Source: Actinoplanes oblitus (GTDB lineage Bacteria > Actinomycetota > Actinomycetes > Mycobacteriales > Micromonosporaceae). Taken from it: a stretch of DNA of 64,000 nucleotides. Of the stretch, positions 1 through 7,569 are shown one piece after another. The DNA lies in contig NZ_CP126980.1 of NCBI RefSeq assembly GCF_030252345.1, forward strand, positions 2,185,501-2,249,500. The letters are read 5' to 3'. The notes beneath the pieces are model-generated. The model was not told the DNA's origin. It worked only from the letters and a program-made list of their open reading frames with translations, and made no database searches. Made by a program: the position numbers and the translations under genes. Numbering within the stretch: the stretch's first letter is position 1; each line of letters begins with the position of its first letter.

Positions 1-741
1 CGACAGCAGGCCCCACAGCAGAGGCAGCGGCACGCCGAGCGCCCACAGCAGCAGCGTGTCGAAGACCGCCACGATCAGCCCGAACACCGTGCAGACCACC
101 AGGTAGCGGCGGGTGCCCCCGGCGAACGAGCGGAGCGCGGCGACGACCTGCGGCCGTTCGCCCACCACGATGCGCAGCCGGGCCGGGAACTCCACCGCGT
201 CCAGGCACATGAACAGCAGCACCGCGGCCAGGAACAGGGTGTTCGACAGCACCGCGGCCAGCCCGCCGAACAGCCAGCCGATCGCGTGCAGCACCGACTC
301 CGGGTTGGCCGCGCCCACCGCGGTGCGCGCCTGCTCGGTGCTCACGCCCAGCGAGCCGAGGCCGTTCACGATGGCGTCGCGCAGGTCACTGAACTGCTGG
401 GCGTACGTCGGCATCAGGTCGATCAGCTCGGTGACCGACACCGCCAGGGCGGCGCCCAGCGCGACCAGGATCGCGTAGATCACCAGCACCGTGGCGAGCG
501 CGGCCAGCCAGCCCGGCACCCGGCGGCGGCGCAGCCACCCGGTCAGCGGACTGACCGTGACCACCAGCATCAGGCCCAGGAAGACCGGGCCGATCAGGTC
601 GGACACCCAGCGCAGCCCGGCCACCACGACCACCAGGCAGGCGCAGCCGAGCAGCACCAGCGCCCCGCGGGGCAGCATCGCGGGTGGCACCGGCACCGTC
701 TGGTTGCGGCGGTGCCCCGGACGGACCACCGGCCGGTTCAT
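1..741 (-). CDS. AI-2E family transporter (partial, runs off left edge)
   Basis: Only the N-terminal ~247 residues are visible; the reading frame is open to base 1. The product is a multi-pass membrane protein with the layout of the AI-2E/PerM family: a basic N-terminus (MNRPVVRPGHRR), hydrophobic helices from about residue 28, the family-like stretch IGPVFLGLMLVVTVSPL, a soluble segment around ELIDLMPTYAQQFSDL, then further Leu-rich helices. Family members are exporters or antiporters, and the substrate cannot be read from sequence. An in-frame GTG at 777 overlaps the stop of the preceding small gene as GTGA and could be the true start, implying translational coupling; the ATG at 741 is reported as the conservative choice. 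Confidence 0.8.
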   Translation of the reverse strand, partial: MNRPVVRPGHRRNQTVPVPPAMLPRGALVLLGCACLVVVVAGLRWVSDLIGPVFLGLMLVVTVSPLTGWLRRRRVPGWLAALATVLVIYAILVALGAALAVSVTELIDLMPTYAQQFSDLRDAIVNGLGSLGVSTEQARTAVGAANPESVLHAIGWLFGGLAAVLSNTLFLAAVLLFMCLDAVEFPARLRIVVGERPQVVAALRSFAGGTRRYLVVCTVFGLIVAVFDTLLLWALGVPLPLLWGLLS

Positions 742-773
742 GCCCCGGCCCGGCCGGGCGTCGGGCGTGGACC

Positions 774-983
774 TCACGGCCGTGTCTCGCCCAGCGAGGT
801 CAGGCAGACCACCTGGACGCCGGACTTGTCCAGGCGGGTGAGCAGTCGTTCCAGGTCGTCGTCGGAGAGCCGGCCGCGGATCGTGCTCTGCCGGGGGATG
901 GGCCGGACCCGCAACTCACCGAGAGTCCTGCGGAGCAGCGGGCCGAGGAAACCGCGCACCCGGATCTCGTATCGCTCCTGCAT
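774..983 (-). CDS. small conserved hypothetical protein upstream of the AI-2E gene
   Basis: A 69-residue soluble protein starting [14 protein letters not shown]. The start at 983 has a good ribosome binding site (GGGGAG six bases upstream); a longer frame reaches 1049 but lacks one. The sequence alternates basic and hydrophobic residues ([22 protein letters not shown]) and ends [12 protein letters not shown], suggesting a small alpha/beta fold. I do not recognise a named domain. It is the first gene of a leftward unit with the AI-2E transporter and overlaps that gene's alternative GTG start, so the two are probably co-translated. Function unknown. Confidence 0.65.
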   Translation of the reverse strand: MQERYEIRVRGFLGPLLRRTLGELRVRPIPRQSTIRGRLSDDDLERLLTRLDKSGVQVVCLTSLGETRP

Positions 984-1200
984 GACCTGCTCCCCTCGGG
1001 CGGCAAAAGATGTCCCTCGACACTCGCGGTCCTCGCCGTACCGGTGCATCGCCCACCGGGGATGAACAACCCGGCGGCGAACGGCGAACCGGGAGAAGTC
1101 ATCCGTCCGGAATGAGGATCGGCGCCGCGCGCCGTGGCTGACTGGGCATCACGCCGCCGGGCCGCGCCGCGGTGGCGACACGATGCGGAAGGAGCACGAC

Positions 1201-1698
1201 ATGTCAACACTGGTCGCCATCGGCTATCCCGACGAGACCACGGCGACAGCGGCGTCGTTGGAGGCCGACCGGCTAGCCAAGGATCTGATCATCCAGCCGG
1301 ACGCGATCGCCGTGATCATCCGGGACCGCGAGGGCAAGTACCACGTCACCACCAACCACCACGCGGTGGGCGGCGGGGCCACGTGGGGGATGTTCTGGGG
1401 CCTGCTGTTCGGCATGCTCTTCTTCATCCCGGTGCTGGGCATGGCGGTCGGCGCCGGCCTCGGCGCGCTCACCGGCAAGATCGCCAAGAACGCGATCAAC
1501 AAGGAGTTCCAGGAGCGGATCCGGGAGGAGCTGCAGCCGGGCACGTCGGCGCTGTTCCTGGTCGTCGAGTCGGTGACGCCGGACAAGGCGGTCGAGGCAC
1601 TGAGTAAGTTCGGCGGCACGGTGCTGAAGTCCTCGCTGCCGAAGGAGACCGAGGAAGAGCTGCAGGACGCGCTGCACGGCGGCGGCGCCGGCAAGTAG
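1201..1698 (+). CDS. DUF1269-type membrane-associated protein
   Basis: A 165-residue protein that opens MSTLVAIGYPDETTATAA, typical of DUF1269 proteins (ferredoxin-like N-terminal half, then a Gly-rich membrane-active hairpin). Residues about 60-95 form the hydrophobic Gly-rich segment (GGGATWGMFWGLLFGMLFFIPVLGMAVGAGLGALTG). The C-terminal half returns to a soluble fold with the characteristic GTSALFLVVE stretch. The ATG at 1201 is preceded by GGAAGGAG; an upstream in-frame ATG at 1183 lies inside the RBS region. SulP starts 11 bases after its stop, so the two are probably one transcript. Biochemical role is not established; members often occur in stress loci. Confidence 0.85.
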   Translation: MSTLVAIGYPDETTATAASLEADRLAKDLIIQPDAIAVIIRDREGKYHVTTNHHAVGGGATWGMFWGLLFGMLFFIPVLGMAVGAGLGALTGKIAKNAINKEFQERIREELQPGTSALFLVVESVTPDKAVEALSKFGGTVLKSSLPKETEEELQDALHGGGAGK

Positions 1699-1708
1699 GG
1701 TCCGGACC

Positions 1709-3379
1709 ATGGAGAGTGGACGCCGCCCGGCCTGGCTGGGCGGCGTTTTCCGGGTCAGCGCCGAGCATCCGGGCCGGGACCTGGTGGCCGGGCTGGTGCT
1801 GACCACGCTGCTGGTGCCGCAGGGGATGGCGTACGCGGAGCTGGCCGGCCTGCCGGCCATCACCGGGCTCTACACCAGCATCCTGTGCCTGGTGGCGTAC
1901 GCCCTGATCGGCCCCTCCAAGGTGCTGGTCCTCGGGCCGGACTCGTCGCTCGGGCCGATGATCGCCGCGGTGATCGTGCCGATCGTGGCCGCCTCCGGTG
2001 CCGATCCGGTGGCGCTGGCGTCGATGCTGGCGCTGATGGTCGGCGTGATGATGACCGTGGCGGCGGTCGCCAAGCTGGGCTTCGTCGCCGACCTGCTGGC
2101 CCACCCCACCCAGCTGGGCTACATGAACGGACTGGCCCTGACCATCCTGATCGGTCAGCTGCCGAAGCTGTTCGGGTTCTCGGTGGACGCCGACGGGCTG
2201 TTCGCGGAGGCGGGCGGCTTCGTCAGCGGGGTGGTGAACGGCGAGACGGTGCCGGCCGCGGTCACCCTGGGCGCCGGCGGGCTGCTGCTCATCCTGCTCC
2301 TGCGGCGCTACCTGCCGAAGGTGCCGGGCATCCTGGTCGTCGTGGTGGCCTCGATCGCCGCGGTGTCGCTGCTGGACCTCGACGTGGACGTGGTGGGCGC
2401 GCTGCCGCGCGGCTTCCCGCCGTTCACGCTGCCGCACGCGAGCTGGCACGACCTGGGTCTGCTGGCGGCCGGCGCGCTCGGCATCACCCTGGTCTCGGTG
2501 ACCGACACCATCTCCACCGCGTCCGCCTTCGCCGCCCGCACCGACCAGGAGGTGCAGGGCAACCGGGAGATGCTCGGGATCGGCGCGGCCAACCTGAGCG
2601 CCGCCTTCTTCCAGGGCTTCCCGGTCAGCACCAGCGGCTCGCGGACCGCCGTGGCCTTCCAGGCCGGCGCCCGCAGCCAGCTCACCGGCCTGGTCGGCGC
2701 CGCCGCGATCACCCTGCTGCTGGTCCTCGCGCCCGGCCTGCTGAAGAACCTGCCGCAGCCGATCCTGGCCGCCGTGGTGATCGCCGCCTCGCTGTCGCTG
2801 GCCGACCTGCCGGGGATGCGCCGGTTGTGGAGGCAGCGCCGGGTCGAGTTCGCCCTCGCCGCGGCGGCCTTCTTGGGCGTCGCCCTGCTCGGCGTGCTGC
2901 CCGGCATCGCCGTCGCTGTCGGCCTGTCGGTGCTCAACGTGTTCCGCCGCCTGTGGTGGCCGTACCGGACCGTGCTGGGCCGGCCGGCCGGCGTGAACGG
3001 GTATCACGACGTGCGGTCCTTCCCGGACGCCGTGCGGGAGCCCGGGATGGTGATCTTCCGGTTCGACGCGCCGCTGATCTTCGCGAACGCGCGCACGTTC
3101 CGTGAGGAGGTCCGGGCCGCCGTCCGCGCCGAGCCGAAACCGCGGTACGTCGTGGTGGCCGCCGAGCCGATCACCGACGTCGACACCACCGCCGCGGACA
3201 TGCTCGAGGAGCTCGACGAGGAACTGAACGAGGCCGGGATCTCACTGGTCTTCGCGGAGATGAAGTCACCGGTGCGGGAGAAGATCGACAGGTACAAGCT
3301 GACCCGGACGATCGATCCGGCGCACTTCTTCCCGACCGTCGAGGACGCGGTTTCAGCCCTGCGGGAGGATGCCCGCTGA
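1709..3379 (+). CDS. SulP family anion (sulfate/bicarbonate) transporter with STAS domain
   Basis: A 556-residue inner-membrane transporter. The SulP signature is clear near the N-terminus (LVPQGMAYAELAGLPAITGLY, residues ~36-56). A long set of hydrophobic helices runs to about residue 420, with the conserved stretch FPVSTSGSRTAVAFQAGA around 300. The cytoplasmic STAS domain occupies roughly 440-545 (VIFRFDAPLIFANARTF, then DVDTTAADML). SulP proteins move sulfate, bicarbonate or related anions, usually driven by Na+ or H+; the substrate is not determinable here. The mycobacterial relative Rv1739c is a sulfate transporter, which fits the neighbourhood's other Rv17xx-like gene. Same strand as the DUF1269 gene upstream and the glycoside hydrolase 24 bases downstream. 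Confidence 0.93.
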   Translation: MESGRRPAWLGGVFRVSAEHPGRDLVAGLVLTTLLVPQGMAYAELAGLPAITGLYTSILCLVAYALIGPSKVLVLGPDSSLGPMIAAVIVPIVAASGADPVALASMLALMVGVMMTVAAVAKLGFVADLLAHPTQLGYMNGLALTILIGQLPKLFGFSVDADGLFAEAGGFVSGVVNGETVPAAVTLGAGGLLLILLLRRYLPKVPGILVVVVASIAAVSLLDLDVDVVGALPRGFPPFTLPHASWHDLGLLAAGALGITLVSVTDTISTASAFAARTDQEVQGNREMLGIGAANLSAAFFQGFPVSTSGSRTAVAFQAGARSQLTGLVGAAAITLLLVLAPGLLKNLPQPILAAVVIAASLSLADLPGMRRLWRQRRVEFALAAAAFLGVALLGVLPGIAVAVGLSVLNVFRRLWWPYRTVLGRPAGVNGYHDVRSFPDAVREPGMVIFRFDAPLIFANARTFREEVRAAVRAEPKPRYVVVAAEPITDVDTTAADMLEELDEELNEAGISLVFAEMKSPVREKIDRYKLTRTIDPAHFFPTVEDAVSALREDAR

Positions 3380-3403
3380 CCCGGCACCGCACAGCGTGAC
3401 GGT

Positions 3404-6028
3404 ATGAACGCAAGCGAGAACGCCGAGCAGCGACGCCTTCGGGACGCCGACACCGCCGCCGTGGACTGGCGGCACTGGGGGCCGTACCTCAGCGAACGGC
3501 AGTGGGGGACGGTCCGGGAGGACTACAGCCCGGGCGGGGACGCCTGGAACTACCTGACCCACGACCAGGCGCGATCCCGGGCGTACCGGTGGGGTGAGGA
3601 CGGGATCGGCGGGTTCAGCGACGACCGGCAGCAGCTGTGCCTGGCGGTGGCGTTGTGGAACGGGCGCGATCCGATCCTCAAGGAACGGTTCTTCGGGTTG
3701 ACCAACGCCGAGGGCAACCACGGCGAGGACGTCAAGGAGTACTACTTCTACGTCGACGGGACGCCGACGCACTCCTACATGCGGATGGTCTACAAGTACC
3801 CGCACCGGGAGTTCCCCTACAACGACCTGGTCGCCACCAACCGGGCGCGCGGGCGGGACGAGTTCGAGTACGAGCTGGTGGACACCGGGATCTTCGCCGA
3901 GGAGCGGTACTTCGACGTGGAGATCGAGTACGCCAAGGCCGGCCCGGAGGAGATCCTCACCCGGATCACCGTGCACAACCGCGGTCCGGAGCCGGCCGAG
4001 CTGCACGTGCTGCCGACCGTCTGGTTCCGCGCCACCGGCGGCCGGGGCCGGCTGGTCGCCGGCGAGGACGCGTCGGTGCAGGCCGACCACGAGCAGCTCG
4101 GCACCCGCTACTGGAGCTGCCTGGGCCAGCACTCCCTGCTGTTCACCGAGAACGCGGACGGGCGCAAGGACGCGTTCCACCGCTACCTGATCCAGGGCGA
4201 GAAGGAGGCGGTGAACACCGAGCCGGCCGGGACCAAGGCCGCGGCGGTGGTCACCGTGACGCTGCCGGCCGGCGGGACCTCCCGCGTACGCAGCATGCTG
4301 AGTGACCAACCGCGCACCGTGACCGAGGCGGAGTTCGACGCGGTCGTCGAGGCACGCCGCGCCGAGGCCGACCAGTTCTACGCCGCCCTGTTCGCGCCGG
4401 CGCTGAGCGAGCCGGAACGCCAGGTGGCCCGCCAGGCACTGGCCGGGATGCTGTGGAGCAAGCAGTACTTCGGCTACGACGTGGAACGCTGGCTGAAGGA
4501 GCACGGCAGGGACCCGCTCGGCGCGCCGGACATCCGCAACGGCGAGTGGTTCCACCTGGACGCGCACGACGTCATCTCGATGCCGGACACCTGGGAGTAC
4601 CCCTGGTTCGCGGCCTGGGACCTGGCCTTCCACACCGTCGCGTTCGCCACCATCGACCTGGCGTTCGCGAAGAACCAGCTGGAACTGCTGCTCAGCCGGC
4701 GTTACCTGCACCCGAACGGGCAGATCCCGGCGTACGAGTGGAACTTCAGCGACGTCAACCCACCGGTGCACGCGTGGGCCACCTACCTGGTCTACGAGCT
4801 GGAGAAGGCGCGCACCGGCAGCGGCGACCGGGCCTGGCTGGAGCGCCAGTTCCACAAGCTGTCGAAGAACTTCACCTGGTGGGTGAACCGCAAGGACATC
4901 GACGGGCGCAACGTCTTCCAGGGCGGGTTCCTCGGCCTGGACAACATCGGGGTCTTCGACCGCAGTGCGCCGCTGCCCACCGGCGGCCACCTGGACCAGG
5001 CCGACGGGACCGCGTGGATGGCGCTGTACTGCCAGAACCTGCTCCAGATCGCGCTGGAACTGGCCACCGACGACCCGGTCTACGTGGAGGAGGCGCAGAC
5101 GTACTTCGAGCACTTCGCCTGGATCGCGGCGGCGGTGAACAACGCCGGCGGCGGCGCCTCGATGTGGGACGACCAGGACGGCTTCTTCTACGACCTGCTG
5201 CGCGCGCCGGACGGGTCGGCGCAGCCGCTGCGGGTGCGGTCCATGGTCGGCCTGCTGCCGCTGGCCGCCGCCACCGTCTACGACCGGAGCGTGGTGGAAC
5301 GCTATCCCGAGGTCATCGACGAGATGCGGCATTTCCTCGGGCGCAATCCCGGGGTGATGGCGACGCTGGCCGGCGGCCGGCGCGGGCAGCGACTGCTGTC
5401 GCTGTTCGACGAGGAGAAGCTGCGCCGGATCCTGGCCCGGATGCTCGACGAGGACGAGTTCCTCAGCCCGTACGGCATCCGCGCGCTGTCCCGCCACCAC
5501 GCCGAGCACCCGTTCGAGTTCGACGCCGGCGGCCAGGTGTACCGGGTCACCTACCAGCCCGCCGAGTCGGACACCGGGATGTTCGGCGGCAACTCCAACT
5601 GGCGCGGCCCGATCTGGTTCCCGATGAACGCTCTGATGATCCGCGCGCTGCTCAACCTGTACGGCAGCTACGGCGACGAGTTCACGGTCGAGTGCCCGAC
5701 CGGCTCCGGGGTGCGGATGACCCTGTTCGAGGTGGCCCGGGAGATCTCCGACCGGCTCACCCGGATCTTCCTGCCCGATGCCGACGGGCACCGGCCTTGC
5801 TACGGTGGCCAGGGGATGTTCGCCGGCGAGCACTGGCGGGACCTGCTGCTCTTCTCCGAGTACTTCCACGGCGACAACGGGGCGGGCATCGGGGCCGCGC
5901 ACCAGACCGGCTGGACCGGCCTCGTGGCGGTCTTCCCGAACCTGTTCGCCGGGTTGACCGGTCAGGACCTGCTCGACAACGGGATGACCGGCATCTTCCA
6001 GAAAGTGCAACAGAGGGAGGAACGATGA
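3404..6028 (+). CDS. MGH1-like (GH63-related) glycoside hydrolase
   Basis: An 874-residue, probably cytoplasmic enzyme without signal peptide. The start (RRLRDADTAAVDWRHWGPYLSERQWGTVREDYS) and the following GDAWNYLTHDQARSRAYRWGEDGIGG are the hallmark of the MGH1-like glycoside hydrolases widespread in actinobacteria, often labelled glucosidase. An N-terminal beta-rich domain (to ~340) precedes an (alpha/alpha)6 barrel containing YPWFAAWDLAFHTVAF (~395-415), DNIGVFDRS (~512) and GNSNWRGPIWFPMN (~728-741). Such enzymes are related to GH63 and GH15 retaining or inverting glucosidases and mannosylglycerate hydrolases; the exact substrate is unknown. Its stop overlaps the start of the GH13 gene (ATGA), so the pair is translationally coupled. 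Confidence 0.88.
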   Translation: MNASENAEQRRLRDADTAAVDWRHWGPYLSERQWGTVREDYSPGGDAWNYLTHDQARSRAYRWGEDGIGGFSDDRQQLCLAVALWNGRDPILKERFFGLTNAEGNHGEDVKEYYFYVDGTPTHSYMRMVYKYPHREFPYNDLVATNRARGRDEFEYELVDTGIFAEERYFDVEIEYAKAGPEEILTRITVHNRGPEPAELHVLPTVWFRATGGRGRLVAGEDASVQADHEQLGTRYWSCLGQHSLLFTENADGRKDAFHRYLIQGEKEAVNTEPAGTKAAAVVTVTLPAGGTSRVRSMLSDQPRTVTEAEFDAVVEARRAEADQFYAALFAPALSEPERQVARQALAGMLWSKQYFGYDVERWLKEHGRDPLGAPDIRNGEWFHLDAHDVISMPDTWEYPWFAAWDLAFHTVAFATIDLAFAKNQLELLLSRRYLHPNGQIPAYEWNFSDVNPPVHAWATYLVYELEKARTGSGDRAWLERQFHKLSKNFTWWVNRKDIDGRNVFQGGFLGLDNIGVFDRSAPLPTGGHLDQADGTAWMALYCQNLLQIALELATDDPVYVEEAQTYFEHFAWIAAAVNNAGGGASMWDDQDGFFYDLLRAPDGSAQPLRVRSMVGLLPLAAATVYDRSVVERYPEVIDEMRHFLGRNPGVMATLAGGRRGQRLLSLFDEEKLRRILARMLDEDEFLSPYGIRALSRHHAEHPFEFDAGGQVYRVTYQPAESDTGMFGGNSNWRGPIWFPMNALMIRALLNLYGSYGDEFTVECPTGSGVRMTLFEVAREISDRLTRIFLPDADGHRPCYGGQGMFAGEHWRDLLLFSEYFHGDNGAGIGAAHQTGWTGLVAVFPNLFAGLTGQDLLDNGMTGIFQKVQQREER

Positions 6029-7455
6029 CCGGCTGGCCGCCCACCCCGGCGATCTACGAGATCGACACCTGGCCCTGGCTGACCGGCGTCGCCCGCCGGC
6101 TCGGCCGCGAGGTCACCCTGGCCGACGTCCCGGGCGAGATCTGGGACGAGGTGGCCACCCCCGGCCTGGACGGGGTGTGGCTGATGGGCGTCTGGGAGCG
6201 CAGCCCGGCCGGGCTGGCGGTGGCCCACGGCAACGAGGGGCTGCAACGGGCGTTCCGCGGCGCGCTGCCCGACCTGACGCCGCAGGACGTGGTCGGCTCG
6301 CCGTACTGCGTGCGCCGCTACCGGGTCGACGACCGGCTCGGCGGACCGGCCGGGCTCGCCGTCGCCCGCCGGGAGCTGCGCGCGCGGGGACTGCGGCTGA
6401 TCCTCGACTACGTGCCGAACCACGTCGCCCCGGACCATCCGGCGGTGCTCGCCCACCCGGACTGGTTCGTGCAGGGCACCGAGGACGGGTTCGAGGCCGG
6501 CGGCCGGATCATCGCGCACGGCCGGGACCCCTACTTCCCGCCGTGGCCGGACGTGGCCCAGCTGAACGCGTTCTCCCCGGGGATGCGGGAGGCGACCCTG
6601 GCCGCCATGTCGAGCATCGCCGAGCAGTGCGACGGGATGCGCTGCGACATGGCCATGCTGCTGACCAACGAAATCTTCGCGCGCACCTGGGGGAGCTATG
6701 TGGGTCCGGCCCCGGCGGCGGAGTTCTGGCCGGAACTGATCGGCCGGCTGCGGGAGCGGCACCCCGATGTGGTGCTGATCGCCGAGGCGTACTGGGACAC
6801 CGAGTGGATGCTGCAGCAGCAGGGCTTCGACTACTGCTACGACAAGCGGCTCTACGACCGGCTCGCGCACGAGGACGCCGGCTCGGTGCGCAAGCACCTC
6901 GCCGCCGGCCGGGACTATCAGGACCGTCTGATCCGGTTCCTGGAGAATCACGACGAGCCGCGGGCGGCGGCCACCTTCCCGGCCGCCCGGGAGCGGGCCG
7001 CGGCGGTGGCGATGGCCACCCTGCCGGGCGCGACGCTCTGGCACGACGGGCAGTTCGAGGGGCGGCGTACCCACCTGCCGGTGTTCCTGGCGCGCTATCC
7101 CGACGAGCCGGCCGACGCCGGGCTGCGCGACTTCCACCGGCGGCTGGTCAAGGTCGCCGGACAGGTGCGGCACGGCGAGTGGCGGCTGCTGGACACCCAC
7201 GGCTGGCCGGACAACTGGACGCACCAGGATCTGCTGGCATGGTCCTGGGACCGGGCGGTGGTGGTGGTCAACTATTCCGGGCACCCGTCCCAGGCCCGGG
7301 TCGCCCTGCCCTGGCCGGACCTGTCCGGACGGGCCTGGCGGCTGACCGACCGGCTGGACGGCCGGGTGTTCGAGCGGTCCGGCAGTGAGCTGGCCGCCGA
7401 CGGTCTCTATGTCGATCTGCCGCCTTGGGGATCACACGTCTTGACTCTCGAGTAA
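6025..7455 (+). CDS. GH13 alpha-amylase family protein
   Basis: A 476-residue GH13 enzyme with no secretion signal. The ATG at 6025 overlaps the preceding stop (ATGA) and sits behind GAGGGAGG, which fixes the start although the frame is open far upstream. GH13 regions are visible: LILDYVPNH (~130-138), the nucleophile in DGMRCDMAM (Asp ~208), the acid/base in VLIAEAYWD (Glu ~254) and FLENHDEPR (Asp ~310). The C-terminal part is a small beta domain. The short length and start PAIYEIDTWPWL match the actinobacterial stand-alone alpha-amylase-like proteins that accompany MGH1-like hydrolases. Probably intracellular alpha-glucan turnover together with the upstream enzyme; specificity unknown. Confidence 0.9.
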   Translation: MTGWPPTPAIYEIDTWPWLTGVARRLGREVTLADVPGEIWDEVATPGLDGVWLMGVWERSPAGLAVAHGNEGLQRAFRGALPDLTPQDVVGSPYCVRRYRVDDRLGGPAGLAVARRELRARGLRLILDYVPNHVAPDHPAVLAHPDWFVQGTEDGFEAGGRIIAHGRDPYFPPWPDVAQLNAFSPGMREATLAAMSSIAEQCDGMRCDMAMLLTNEIFARTWGSYVGPAPAAEFWPELIGRLRERHPDVVLIAEAYWDTEWMLQQQGFDYCYDKRLYDRLAHEDAGSVRKHLAAGRDYQDRLIRFLENHDEPRAAATFPAARERAAAVAMATLPGATLWHDGQFEGRRTHLPVFLARYPDEPADAGLRDFHRRLVKVAGQVRHGEWRLLDTHGWPDNWTHQDLLAWSWDRAVVVVNYSGHPSQARVALPWPDLSGRAWRLTDRLDGRVFERSGSELAADGLYVDLPPWGSHVLTLE

Positions 7456-7569
7456 CCGGACCAGGACTTTCCGTCGCGGATTATCCGATCCGGACGATGC
7501 GGAGGTCTGCCGCCGCCAGGAGTCTGAACGAGGAGATCGCGAACGGGGTCGACCTCGGAGGTAGCGGAC

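Noticed and set aside
1496..3007. Leftward 500-codon frame over SulP
   Set aside because: Shadow of the SulP gene with low-complexity Gln/Arg/His translation.
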